A stretch of 64,000 nt of DNA from Engraulis encrasicolus (GCF_034702125.1 NC_085868.1:23040776-23104775), one strand, 5' to 3'. Positions 17,100-31,111 are shown, counted from the first letter of the stretch. Numbers and translations are program-made. The notes: generated from the letters alone by a model not told the origin.

Positions 17100-18760
17100 T
17101 CACAATGAAAACTAGTTCACAATGGCTATCTCAGATTGGCCGTATATATGAAAGCAACGCTGTAAATCATAATTTTCTTACTGATGTGTTGAACTGCTCA
17201 TGCGCGGAATTTCACGAGACACGTTCTGCGCCGCGGATCAAGTGTCCGCGGACTCTACTAAAAAGTCCTATTTAAATAAGATAATCTACTATGGGAGGTA
17301 TATTGATGATATACTCCTACTGTGGGATGGTTCAGAAGCTGAACTAGTGTCTTTCCATACTTACCTCAATGGCATAAACAAAAACATCAAACTGTCTCTG
17401 GAATATGACAAACAACGTATTAGCTTTCTAGATCTAGAAATATACAAGGATAACGAAGGTCTCTTACATTCCACCATCTATAGAAAGCCTACTTCACGTA
17501 GCCTAACACTATCTTGCATGCAAAAAGCTTCCACCCGAGACATTTAAAGGATAATATACCCTACGGTCAATTCCAGAGACTGAAAAGAATTTGCGACGAA
17601 ACTGACTCTTTTGAGGTTAAGGCTAATGAAATGGAAAACAGATTCATTCAAAGAGGTTACAAAAAGAAAACCATTCAGTGTGCTAAACACAGAGCAAAGA
17701 ACTTAGACAGGCAATCCCTGTTAACAAGTGGGAACTCTAGACACATTTCTGGAAGAATTTTCTTCTCCACAAGGTTAAGCAATGAAGCAAATCACATTAA
17801 AACATAATAAGAAAGAACTTGAATTTATTACAGTTATACACTTCTTTGAATAATGTTTTTCAGGACCCCCCTGTTTTCAGCTTTAAACTGGCTCCTACTT
17901 TAAATGACAAACTTGTCCACAGCTATCTACCACCATCCTCTGGGAACACTTGGCTGTCTAAGAAAAAGGTAGCTTCAAATGTGGTCATTGTAATCATTGC
18001 CCTACTATAGTCAAAAGTAAAACATTTGAAGATGCACATGGACACAGAACACATGATATACGGCATTTTATTAATTGTAAAACAACATTTGTCATTTATA
18101 AACTGGAATGTCCCCTCTGCAATGTTTTTTACATTGGCAGGACCAAACGTAGGTTACAAGATAGTCTCAGAACACAAGTACGCAATTAGAACAAAAAACG
18201 AGAACTATCCAATGGCACGCCATTTTAAAGACCAGCACAACAGTGACCCAGCTATTTTAAGAGCTATAGGTATTGATCATATACCACAAACAATGAGAGG
18301 GGGTGATAGATTAAACAATTAAATCAGCGAGAGAGCTACTGGATTTTTAAATTAAAAGCTACCCAATATCCAGGCTTAAATGATGAGATGGAATACTGCC
18401 ACTTTTTGTAAACACTACTGTTTAAGTATATGTATTTCATGCATGTTTTTTTCTGTTTTGCTGTCCAATACTCTATTATATCTGTAGAGACTGTAGAATG
18501 AGGCCCCCTGCTGCCCACAATTGATATTGTTGTCTTTCTGTTTTTCATGTCACCTTTGTTGAAGAGTGGTTACCCATTGGCTAATTGGTCCCACCCTGCA
18601 CACCTGAGAACACTCATGATGTCTTTTAATTATGTCTCTTTGTCACAGAAGAAACTGCACACTTCCTGACGAAGGCTTCATGCCGAAACGCATCGAAGTA
18701 TTTTAATCATGCTATGCCCAACAAAATAAAGGCATTTTAATTACAAAGAAGATGAGTGCC
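17100..18760 (+). mobile_element. Penelope-like retroelement, 5'-truncated and decayed
   Basis: Penelope-like elements encode a reverse transcriptase with a C-terminal GIY-YIG endonuclease. Here the text runs through several frames on the plus strand. RT palm is seen at 17290-17500 with YIDDILLLW (the YxDD catalytic motif), SFLDLEIYKD and TIYRKPTS; downstream RT text PYGQFQRLKR and RFIQRGYKKK at 17540-17690; FSFKLAPTLNDKLV near 17880; a CGHCNHC (CxxCxxC) linker near 17975; and VIYKLECPLCNVFYIGRTKR of the GIY-YIG domain near 18090-18155. Frame changes occur near 17500, 17960 and 18160. The 3' flank carries a hammerhead-like motif and an AATAAAGGCA tail. The family identification is firm; the clade is not determined. 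Confidence 0.88.
18661..18699 (+). ncRNA. Hammerhead-ribozyme-like motif (copy 1, Penelope 3' end)
   Basis: Stem I is ACTTC (18661-18665) with GAAGT (18695-18699). The core CTGACGAA is followed by stem II GGC/GCC, then GAAAC and GCATC at the presumed cleavage end. Hammerhead cores are CUGANGA and GAAA, and such ribozymes are reported in Penelope-like elements. There is one extra A before stem II, and stem III is minimal. Activity is uncertain. Confidence 0.6.
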
Positions 18761-19330
18761 TTGGTATTTCTCAAACTTTTTTGAAATCAACCTAGCCTGT
18801 CACCAAAGAGCACCATCTTAAAAAACTAGACAGTTCCAGGAAGCACTCCAACTGGACTTCATTCTGTACCGCGGACTCTGTTGAAAAATCAGAAGTTTAG
18901 TTACCGGATGTGAAACGCACATGTCATCAGCAACCGACCAGCGGAAGCATATTCTGAGGGCATACTGATTAGGTTTGAGATATCGTAAAAGCGCATGCGG
19001 CGAGGCGGCGAGATGATTTGATAAATGACAGTGCAGCTCAGCAAGCAATTGGCTCTTGTTGCCGGACAGGTCGGATATATGCAAGCACGCGCCATATTAG
19101 CGTAGCCAATTTCCCCCGTTCATTCCTATGGGCGCTCTCTGAAGTGATGTATCTCCTGTTAGACGATCTCTGGCGTGGGTCTCTGCTCCCATGTTTTTAA
19201 ACTTAATAGCCATGTTTCAATAAAGGTTTTTTGATATTTTTCCACAAGAAGAGTGCCTTGGACTCCCTTTTTTGACAAGATGCACCTTCAAGATTTTTTC
19301 TCAACAATTCCCTGAGCACTTCGGATTTTC
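18761..19330. other. Penelope 3' flank and second tail-like fragment
   Basis: AATAAAGG followed by GAGTGCCTTGG occurs after the element (18724-18766). A similar AATAAAGG then GAGTGCCTTGG recurs at 19220-19262, suggesting a second Penelope-type 3' tail. Between them lies a CpG-rich stretch that partly mirrors 16872-16965. Confidence 0.45.
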
Positions 19331-20884
19331 TCTTCACTTGATGACTACTTTCATCATCATTTGATTAATATTCCTGTGCACCATTATAGATTATTATGCC
19401 TCGGTTTTGTTTTATAAAAACCTTCTGGTTGCTTTGTTTCAAGCTGTCTTTGTAGAGCAGTAAAGTGGCTTGTGGTCGATCGGCAGGGTTTTCCGGTCCG
19501 TCTCATGCAAACCCAAATTTTCCATGTGACGTCGAAGCGACAGGCTAATTCCTTAATCGCTCATAGCTCTGTATCGCTCATAGCTCTGTATTGTGTCTGT
19601 GAATGGGAAACACAGTTTAGGTGATGTCCCTCTTTTAGGCACAGCTTGTGTATGTAAATAGTGGTTACAGTCCATATTTCAAAAGGAGCGAGTAAAACTG
19701 GTTTTCAGTGGAAGTAGATCTTTAAATGGAACAGACATGGACATGGAACAGAAAGCAGGAAGTTTAAAAACCAGACACGTTCAGGAACACCTGAGAGACA
19801 GAAATGAATGTCCCACTGGGAAAGCCCCCTTGTAATTGTGACAAATTACACCACAGCACACTGTGTGCACAACACTCAATTGCTTCCATGTATTAACATG
19901 CAAGATGTTGCCAGATGTGTCTGATCAAATCCCACCTAAAAGGTGCTCAAAAACCGCCAAGAGGCACTACATTCGACCAAATTTAAACAAATTGCATTGA
20001 TTTCTATGGGCACAAAACTGCAGAAAAAAAGCCAAATGTACGATTTTTCTCATTTTTGCCCGCAGACGGCAATCCCAAATAAAAAATAAAGCAAAAAAAA
20101 TGAATGATTTACTAAATTGAATAACTTCGGTAACCAAAATAAGCCAAATAGGAATCATTGGAATAATTTTCTTCAGTACAATATTAATATGTATTATGCT
20201 TTCTGTAGTACTTGAATGGGTTTAGGAATGCACAAACTTCATCAAGTTGGTTGTGAAACCGGGTGCTCAGACAAAATAGTGTGGCACGGCTCTTGTCAGG
20301 GGGGCCTTGGCTGGAATCTACCGGGGTATGGGGGGCCTTGGCATGTTTAAGCTTGGGAACCCCTGCACTAGGTATCCCTATCTCACTAAATATCAATATG
20401 AAAATTCTCATTCATCCAGGCCATCTTAGTCAGAAGAATTTCATGAGAAATAACAAGTTCCCTAAAAAAAAAGCTAAAACTGTAGTCGGCTCAAACTCAG
20501 CAAAGAAGTAGTTGCTGTCTTTGGGTGCATGTGACACATCCAACGAAAATCATCACAAGTAGTAGAAACGCCCTCTCTTTACTAAAGAGGTTTAATGCAC
20601 CATGTCCAAAAAACACTGAGGACGGCTTCACACCGACATGCATCTGTGAACCTGGACATGGCGGCTTAAACTTTTGTTAGTAAAGACGATAAGCCCATAA
20701 GCCGATAAGAGAGAGTGGCCTTTTCAATAAAATATTTTTTCCCATCACTATGTAAACGTACAGGGCCGTCTAGTGGAATTGAAAAGTGAGTTGCCAGGGG
20801 CACAGTTATGACGGGAGGATGAAAGCAAGTCTTAGGGAGTTGCACCAAATTCTGGGCCTTGTACTATATACAGTAGGCTATATA
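19331..20884. other. Intergenic, nothing recognised
   Basis: No supported gene, RNA or complete element. Confidence 0.45.
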
Positions 20885-21304
20885 CTAGAGATGTACAGGA
20901 TCCAAGATCCGGTTCCGGATCCGGCAGGATAATTGGGTTTTTCAGACTATCCGGATCCGGCAGGATCTTAAGCAGTGGATCCGGTATCCGGCAGTTACCT
21001 AAAAATCAGGATTTGCTGGCATCTCTGCTATTTACGTAGCCTAGGCTTTTCAGTCAGTCTTTCACAACCCTAATCGCCGCATGGAGTGAAAGCCCTTTGG
21101 AAGCGGCTGTTGAAGGCAGTGTGGCAGTAAGCCAATGAGTCTTAAAAATAGTTTGCACCAACGTAATAAAAAGGGCCCACGTGTGCGAGTTGGCTATGTG
21201 TTTCAACCCTTTCGTAGGATCCGGTATCCGGTTCCGGCAGGATCTTAAGCAGTGGATCCGGTATCCGGCAGGATCCTAAAAATCAGGATCCGGTGCATCT
21301 CTAC
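20885..21304. mobile_element. hAT-like non-autonomous element rich in GGATCCGG
   Basis: The ends CTAGAGATGTACAGGATCC and GGATCCGGTGCATCTCTA are inverted, and multiple GGATCCGG/CCGGATCC blocks fill both subterminal parts. This architecture is common among fish hAT-type non-autonomous elements. No open reading frame. Confidence 0.65.
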
Positions 21305-21429
21305 TACATACAGTATATAATATACAGTATATAAACAAATCTGACTCCCTGTGGGCCCGACTATATGTGGGGCACAGGTCTGATGGCTCAGGGCCAATTC
21401 ACCCCCCTACTTTGAGGCCCCTGGGCAGT

Positions 21430-21713
21430 GTTATTACCTCCGCCAAGGAAGTTATGTTTTCCATCGCATTGGTTTGTCTGTCTGTCAGAAGGGTGAATCA
21501 AATAGTTATAGTTATAGTTATAGTTATGTGATCCAGGTATTGTTTAAAAGATTCTTCACCATTGCGGGATAGGGTGAATTTTGATATTCCAGTTTCTAAC
21601 TCCACAAAAACAAGGCAGGAAGACTAGAAAAAAAGAGGGTGTAACATAGTCAAATGTTCTGTCAAACAGCTTCCTTGGCGGCGGTCTGCACTCTCTGAGT
21701 GCATTTCTAGTTT
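21430..21713. repeat. Dispersed repeat with CCTCCGCCAAGGAAGTTATG and CTTGGCGGCGGTCTGCAC ends
   Basis: The left block TTACCTCCGCCAAGGAAG and right block CTTGGCGGCGGTCTGCACTC followed by TCTGAGTGCATTTCTAG match a sequence I know as a widespread animal repeat. The class is not certain. A short TTATAG tandem run lies at 21499-21525. Confidence 0.5.
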
Positions 21714-22635
21714 CAGTATTATTTGGCTTCGTGTGAAGCGGGGGACATTACACAACATGAAGTGAACAGGAAACTGTTAGATGAGAACAGGAAGCTACTT
21801 CTCATCCTATCTCTGTTATCATGATGTACTATGTTTAAGTGATACACAGATATGTATGCCGTGCAGGCAGGCATTGGGATGTGATGTGCAACTGCTTTGC
21901 AAATGAACTTCGGTTGTAGCCTCTGTTTCACATTGGTTAGACTTGCGAATCAAATTCAACCGGTTGCCTTAAAAACACACAGTAACTCAACTGGACGTTT
22001 GGCGCTGTCTCAATTCAAACTGAGCTCGGCTTGAGGTTTATCAACTCATTTTCTGACTTGAATCACTTGAGGTTTATGTTTCTCTCTTGTCTTAACATGC
22101 ATTTTCAACTCTCGTACAGAACTACTATTATAAGGTTATAACCATATCTCAATCTGTCTCAATAATGTCTCTACAATGTTACTAGTTGAATTTTTCAGCA
22201 AACAGTATAAGTCAGACTCCCAGTGATCTCATCTGCACCAAAGGACTACAGCAACAGGTGGACTTTTATCTGCACGTCCAAACAATGTGAAATGTTACAG
22301 TGCATGGAGACCGCCACAGAGCAGTGAGTCGGATTGTTGGCAATTCCATCATTCAGCACCAAAGGGCTACAGAAACAGGTGGAGCAGCTTCATTCTGGCC
22401 AACCTGAAATATTTTGTGCGACCGCGGCTACGACATCACAGAACAAAATCAGATGCAAAATCAGATGCAGCGGCGGCTGCCTGTTTTGATGGCGTCAGAT
22501 TTGGAACCATTGTCTCTCAGAGACGCTCATTAACATTCCACTCTGAGACTAGCCCATGAGAGGGGAGGATGGGATACATCAGAGCGGGGGCCAGTTGGGG
22601 AGCGAGAGAACAGAGGGATGAGATCCGAATGAGCA

Positions 22636-22640
<5 letters not shown>
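21714..22640. other. Intergenic with a small direct duplication
   Basis: GCACCAAAGGACTACAGCAA near 22235 and GCACCAAAGGGCTACAGAAA near 22356, each followed by CAGGTGGA, form a diverged direct repeat about 120 bp apart. No gene identified. Confidence 0.4.
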
Positions 22641-22676
<36 letters not shown>

Positions 22677-22743
22677 GGAGAGAGAGAGAGAGAGAGCGGG
22701 AGAGAGAGAGAGAGAGAGAGAGAGCGGGAGAGAGAGAGAGAGA

Positions 22744-22777
<34 letters not shown>
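22641..22777. repeat. (GA)n microsatellite, 3' side of the LINE
   Basis: About 135 bp of GA with GCGGGA interruptions, directly touching the 3' end of the minus-strand LINE. In LINE orientation it is (TC)n. Confidence 0.95.
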
Positions 22778-22784
<7 letters not shown>

Positions 22785-22874
22785 AGTCCTTTATTGACTC
22801 ATTTTCAAACGTGTTACAATGCCAGGCCGCAACTTACATTCTCAGTGGTCAACCCCCTCCCAACACCCCCGCCC

Positions 22875-24563
22875 CTATACATTTAAAACCACATTCCCAT
22901 CAGCTGCAGTGTGACATAGCACCTCCCCCACCCCCCATGTGTCCGCAAAGCAGTCCATGTCATCAACCAACTTGTAGTATGCATATTCAATTTTCACCCG
23001 GGTAGCCACCAATCCCTTGAAGACCTCCACTGGGTCACAGGAACCCACCCCCAACATCTTATTCTTCCTTGTCTTCCAAATTGCAAGTTTGGCTGAACCC
23101 AACAAAAAGTTGACTAAACACACCTCGCTCCTCCTCCTCACACTGTACACCGGCCCACTAATAAAAAACTCATGAGAAAACACATCCCCCAATTTTGAGA
23201 CCCAAGGTGCAAGAAAAACAAAAAGTTCCCGAAGCCTCACACAATTAAAAAATAAATGCATGACAGTTTCCTCCCCCCCACAGAAAAGACAATTCTCCTC
23301 TACTGTTGGATTTAGGTGCGCAACATGTCTATTTGTGGCAATAGCCCCGTGAGCGAGCCGCCAATGGAGGTCCGCTACACGTTTTTCAATCGGAGGCTTA
23401 TAAAAGGACCTCCAACATCCTCTAAGGGAAAATTCTGGACCAAAAACCCCCGACCACCTCGACTCTGTACCCCTCCTCAGGACCAGCCGGTGCTGCACTT
23501 TCACACAGCTCATGTACAGTACTTTACCAGTCAGGTCCTGAAAAGCGCTTGCTCCTGACAGACCCGACAGATCCGGACCCTCGCCATGGCCCTCTCCTGT
23601 CCCCTCCATCGCAGGTACGACCATCAGCGGAGGGCATTGATAGTTCACCTCCCAGTTTCCTGGTGACCTTGACTCCAGAGCTTTCCTGCAGGCCCCTGGA
23701 AGCGCTGATTTGACCTCTGTCAACACCCTCTCCAGAAGTCGTTGAGAGCGCATCCCAGTTTTCCGTTGGAGAGAGGCCGCCGTTTCCCAGCCGCCCTCCG
23801 TTCTTAGATCAGCCAGGACACAGACGCCTGCCCCCACCAAGCAGCTCTGGATGCTGGCAGATGACAGGGTTCTGGCCCTAATCAGGCTGTTGTGAAACAA
23901 GGGTTCCCCCATAACCCAGTCCTCTGCATTCACAAGGTCCCTCTTCACCCTGAGACCCTTCTGCCAGGCCTGCAGCATCGACCTGTAATAGGGGGTCAGT
24001 TTGCTTAAGTCCACCTCCTCAAGATTGAGCAGGAACAGTTGCTTGTCGTATTCCATCACCGTTGCTTCCTTCAGCAGAGAGCAGGCAACCCCTGCCCACA
24101 CGACATCAGCCCGATTTAGCAGCCTCTGTGCCGCCTGTAGACGAAGGGCGCCTAGTTGACTGCTCACCTCAACCAGCCCCTGCCCACCTTCCCCCAGCGG
24201 AAGGTACAGCACAGGCGCTGGGGTCCAATGTTGTCCTGACCAGAAGTTGTTTAGCCTGATCTGAATCTCCTTCACCAGCTGAGCGGGTGGCTCCTGAACT
24301 GACAGTCTATGCCAGAGTGTGGAGGCAGCCAGGTTATTAATGACCAGAACCCTTCCCCTATAGGACAGATGGGGTAAGAGCCAATTCCATTTGGATAGTT
24401 TCGCTGTCACCTTATCCAACAGACCCACCCAATTACTTTGCTTATAACCCTCTGTACCCAAAAACACCCCAAGACACTTCAAGCCCTCCCTACCCCACCT
24501 TCCCCCCCCCCGGTAACAAAGGCGCCCCCCCTCTCCCCCAATCCCCCACCAAAAAACCCTCAC
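22875..24563 (-). pseudogene. LINE ORF2, C-terminal part after the frameshift
   Basis: Open for 562 codons on the minus strand. It overlaps the preceding frame at the homopolymer, where GLKCLGVFLGTEGY picks up the RT thumb. Near the end, WRLAHGAIATNRHVAH leads into the zf-RVT pattern CLFC..HLFFNC (two Cys, His, Cys), typical of L1/Tx1-group ORF2. The frame ends at a natural stop about 100 bp before the element's 3' end. A single-base homopolymer change is enough to separate the two frames, so an assembly error is possible. Confidence 0.88.
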
Positions 24564-26215
24564 TCTTTTCCCAATTCACCCTTGCCAATGATGCTTTCCC
24601 ATACATGTCTAAGGCATGACACAAAACAGCTACATCATTTCTTTCTGCAATGAACACAGTTACATCGTCGGCGTAGGCAGATAAACAAATCCTTGCCCCA
24701 GTAGGATCCCCCGGCACCACCACACCTTTTAGCGTCCTTCTTAACAGGCATAACAGTGGCTCAATTGCAAGGCTGTACAGTTGTCCTGAGAGTGGACAGC
24801 CCTGCCTAATGCCCCTCCTCATCTGTACAGGACAACTTAGCCCACCCCCAGCTTTAATTAACAAAGATGCCCCAGTGTACAAAAGTTTAACAGAAGAAAT
24901 AAAATATTCCCCAAACCCAAAAGCCCTTAAGACATTAAAAAGGTAACCATGTCCCAGCATATCAAAGGCCTTCATCTGGTCTATGGACACAAACCCCACA
25001 TCCAAATTCCTTCTCAGTGACACCTCGGTTAAATCCCTCATTAAAAACAAATTGTCCATAATTATCCGCCCTGGAATACAGTAGGACTGTTCCTTTTGGA
25101 TTATGGTACTAAGCGTTCCCTTCAGCCTGTTAGCGAGACATTTTGAAAAAATCTTGTAGTCCATACACAGAAGTGAGACCGGCCTCCAGTTTTTCAACAG
25201 GCCCAGATCTCCCTTCTTGGGCAGCAGGGAGAGCACTGCGCGCTTGCAGCTCATCGGCAGTTCCCCCCTGCGGAAACACTCCCCCATCATCTCCCAGTAA
25301 TCGTTTTTGAGAATTGTCCAAAACTGTTGATAAAACTCAGCTGATAGTCCATCCAGCCCTGGTGCTCGACCCCTCGAGAGCTGCCGGACAGCCTCAGACA
25401 GTTCTTGCAGGCTGAGTGGCCGGTCCAAGGCTGCCCTATCGTCCTCCCCCAGCATTGGTAACCCCTGCAGCAGCGTATCAGTGCTACCAGGGTCACACTC
25501 AGCATCACCATATAATCCAGCATAGAAAGTCCTTGCCATTTCTCTCATCTCGAGAGGGTCCGATGTCATTGTCCCGTTCTCTTTTTTCAGATAAAACATA
25601 TGTTTTTGCTGTGCCTCCCTTCGCTCCAGATTGAAGAAGTGGGCAGTGGGAGCGTCCATATGTGCCATATCAACAATTCTGGCCCTTATCAAGGCTCCTT
25701 TCACCCTTTCCTGCATCAGAGTCTTTAGTTCATGTTTCTTTTCATTCAGTTCATTCAACACCCCCATATTTTGTTCCCCCAACCTTTTCTCCAGTGTGTT
25801 TATTTCCCCCTCCAACGTTGTTATACAGGCCCTTACCATTTGTGTGTGGTTACATGTAAACTGCACAACACCTTTATTTGGGCCCACCTCCCACCACTGA
25901 GCCAAGTTCATAAAATCACCTTTCTTTGTTTTCCAAATACCCCAAAAATAACTTAAGTTTTCACAGAAGGATTTGTCTTTTAACAGTTTGTTATTAAAGT
26001 GCCAATAATATCTAGACCGTGTTGACACTCCTATATGATAATCCAGACTAATCATATGATGATCTGAAAATCCTGTGGGACATATTGCAGCAGAAACAAC
26101 CTTGTTATTAAATGAGTCTCGTACATAAAGCCTATCCAGCCTTGCAGCGCTAACTATGGAGTTCACCACCCTTACCCAAGTGTACTGCCTAACTGTTGGG
26201 TTCCTTTCTCTCCAA

Positions 26216-26219
<4 letters not shown>
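24490..26219 (-). pseudogene. LINE ORF2, endonuclease end plus reverse transcriptase
   Basis: Open on the minus strand from the microsatellite edge to 24490, about 575 codons. It lacks its own start: the frame simply runs in from (TC)n. Seen in order: SDIWRERNPTVRQYTWV and SDHHMISLDY of the endonuclease end, then RT text RAPGLDGLSAEFY, NWRPVSLLCMDYKI, FVSIDQMKAFDML, RRGIRQGCPLSGQLYSLAIE and the catalytic YADDVTVF. The frame is lost in a C homopolymer at about 24498-24512 (plus strand), and the protein continues in the next frame. With the upstream endonuclease missing this copy cannot be autonomous. Confidence 0.88.

Positions 26220-26220
<1 letters not shown>

Positions 26221-26293
<73 letters not shown>
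26221..26293. repeat. (GA)n microsatellite, 5' side of the LINE
   Basis: About 73 bp of pure GA directly after the truncated 5' end of the LINE; (TC)n in LINE orientation. Confidence 0.95.
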
Positions 26294-26296
<3 letters not shown>

Positions 26297-26938
26297 GGAG
26301 TACACAAGAGCAGCAATGAGTATCACATACTACTACGGTATGTGAGGTCTTGTAAAGACAATAGACAATAGGCTACCAATAGGCTACCAGTCTTAGCCTC
26401 AGGTTTGTGCACATCCCTGCAGTAGGCCTATACGGAAGCAGAGATTCTTTAAGTATATAGAGATATGCCAACATAATAGGTTTCTATGGTCACCTAACAT
26501 GACCAGGTTCCGGTCTGCCTAAAGGAGCGTGTCATAATGCTCCTAGCATTGAATAGAACAGTCCTTAGGTCTGCGTAGGTCTGCCTAAAGGGGGATTTCC
26601 CCCCCAATAATAGAACCCGGAAACAATGGGCCAATGGAACCTCTCTCTCTCTACTCTCTCTGACGGAAGGATTCTACCTCACAGCACCTTCGGCCGAACA
26701 TTCATGTTCATTGAGGTTACAGCAGGCTACATGTGTTGACAGACTTGGGAATGTGGATCGAAAACTTGTTTTCTCTGTCACTGAAAATCCTTGTGCCCTT
26801 CCCGTACCTCAATAACGCACGCCGTTCTACCAGTGGAACGCTGTAATAGTCATTGAAAAGTTAACTACATTAGCACTATACTACATAACACAGCGCCTTT
26901 AGTAATGGACTTGGTCATTCATTGCCATTCTGGCATGG

Positions 26939-26940
<2 letters not shown>
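26294..26940. other. Intergenic, nothing recognised
   Basis: A short CT run at 26641-26660. Nothing else supported. Confidence 0.45.

Positions 26941-26985
<45 letters not shown>
26941..26985. repeat. (CT)n microsatellite
   Basis: Pure CT run of about 45 bp. Confidence 0.95.
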
Positions 26986-26986
<1 letters not shown>

Positions 26987-27174
26987 CATTCATACCCTAC
27001 ATAATGTGTGTAATTTCTTATGAGGATAATGTATTTATGTATGCTACTACTATTAGACACCTTAATTTCCTCCAGGATTAATAAATGTGACTCTACTCTA
27101 CTCTACTCTCTCTCTCTCCTGCCTTTTGGTACAGAGCCAAGCATGTGCATATATTCCACATCCCCCACCCTCTG

Positions 27175-27894
<720 letters not shown>

Positions 27895-28560
27895 AGTAGT
27901 AGCCTCGCCTAAATATGCTGATGACATTGTCTTAGTGGCACATATCTGACTCTGACGCTCCAACTCACAACCAGGAGGTAGTTGACAACATAAGCCAAAC
28001 TTTTGTAGAACTTTCCTTACAGCTGAATGTGTCATAGACAAAGGAGGTATGCTGTTGGGGCAGAGAAAAGACATCAACTCTGTTCCAGCCACTCTCCATC
28101 CAAGGGCAGACAGTGGAGCAAATGACAGTTTTTAGATACCTGGGAACGGAAATGGACACCTCCCTGTCTTTCTCACAGCAGGTGGACTCGATATTTTAAA
28201 AAGCACAGCAACGCCTTCACCTACTCAGGAAACTCAGGACATTTCAAGTAAGCAAGGACATTATGAATCTAATGTACTGTTCCCTCATTGAATCAGTCAT
28301 CACCTTCAACATATCCTCCTGGTAAATTGAACCAGGCTATCAAAATTACTGACTCACCTCAACCCTCCCTATCTGAGCTGTCAGTAGTGCAGTGCAGGAC
28401 AGCTGACCAGATCATAGAGGACCCCTCTCACCCCCTCCATCACTCCTTCCAACTGCTGCCATCGGGTCGACGGTTCAGTGTTCCACTGGCGCACAAGAAC
28501 AGATTCAAGAAATCCCTCATCCCCTCTGCTGTGGCCATACTGAACAAGAGATGAGCTGTC
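27895..28560 (+). pseudogene. 3' end of a CR1/L2/Rex1-type LINE reverse transcriptase, decayed
   Basis: Plus-strand text in shifting frames gives KYADDIVLVAH (RT catalytic YADD) at about 27915, then FRYLGTEMDTSLSFSQQVDS, KAQQRLHLLRKLRTFQ, and finally LPSGRRFSVPLAHKNRFKKS and SAVAILNKR before a TGA at about 28552. This C-terminal order is characteristic of CR1/L2/Rex1 LINEs. Several stops and frame shifts are present, and an internal stretch near 28320 is deleted. Confidence 0.8.
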
Positions 28561-28689
28561 CAGTCTCAGCATGCATGTATTGTCTTGTCTAATATCTGTT
28601 AGAATCACTGAAGCCACGCCAAATACATTTTTCTGTTTCAAGTGCAACAGACAATGAAGTTGTATCTAATCAAATCTAATCTAACTCTT

Positions 28690-29290
28690 AAGGCAACGTG
28701 ACACAGTTGTGCCATAGACCTACAGTGAGAATGTAGAATGCAAGTCTCGTGGTAACCATACCGGTTTGTCAACTTAAAAGCGGCGGTTTGATCGTCTCCG
28801 CCCCTCCATATTTTTTATATGCGAGTCGACAAAACATGTCTGAGTAATTGACTAAGTAAACATTCATATTTTACTTGAGGGTCCGACTTTCTCTGCGACC
28901 CCCCAGCTGAAATTTAGCAATGGGCTTAACCTACTGTTAACAGATGCATCGTTTGCACTGATTTCGGATTTGAGTCGCAGTTGATAGCCATAGTCATCAA
29001 CACTATTGTGACTTTTTCCCTCGGAATATCTGATGTTATCATAACTAATTTGTGCTCTGAGGGTTCCCCACAGTGTTCACCTTTGTGTGTCAGTAGGCTA
29101 TCATTGGTCCCACCCCAAGTTGTCCCAGAACACCGCGGCGCACAGGACAGGATCTCACCTCATGTGCAACTAAGAGGAAGAAGCACCTGCATTTACTCAA
29201 TGAAGCAGCGACACCGGATCGGTTAAATAATTTCATCTGAACTATGACCTCAACTTTCTGTTTCAGGTGAGACATCATAGTTATTGAAGC
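28690..29290 (+). promoter_or_regulatory. Possible st6gal1 5' non-coding exon region
   Basis: A relatively CpG-containing stretch upstream of st6gal1, with a candidate donor at 29265-29270 (TTTCAG then GTGAGA). St6gal genes usually have non-coding 5' exons. This is inference only; no TATA box or initiator can be defended. Confidence 0.25.
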
Positions 29291-30734
<1,444 letters not shown>

Positions 30735-31111
30735 TCTTTGATGTCTTCCTGTAAACCATTTTAAAATGTGTAAAATCACAAATCAGTGTGTTGTAAAACC
30801 ACACACGCTGAAACCTTACTTTTTATGTTGGTGAAGGATTAGCAGCGAATTAAGACAGTCAAGAAAGTCTGATGTGATCCGAATGCCACAGAGGAATTGC
30901 ACTTGGAAACCTCACCTGAGTCAACTTTTATAATGACAACTTGTTCATAGGCTACTGTATGTGGTACATATTTTACTTTACTTTCATCAGGGATACGTTG
31001 ATCATACTAGTGAATGTTAGTTCATTATTTAGTAAATATTCAAAAAAAGGTCAAATTTGGCAGTGTACATCACAGTTTCCAAGAGCAGCATAGTTGCAGT
31101 GCCTTTAAAAA

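Larger units (their letters stand above)
22778..26220 (-). mobile_element. L1/Tx1-type non-LTR retrotransposon in a (TC)n tract, 5'-truncated
   Basis: About 3.44 kb on the minus strand. In order it holds the C-terminal part of an APE-type endonuclease (SDHHMISLDY), a full reverse transcriptase, a connector, and a CCHC zf-RVT region. The 3' end is an AATAAAGG-containing tail without a long poly(A). Both flanks are (TC)n in element orientation, which hides any target duplication and fits the (TC)n-targeting Tx1-group elements (Kibi). The 5' break falls within the endonuclease, so about a third of the element is missing. Only one frame break is visible, suggesting a recent insertion. Confidence 0.88.
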
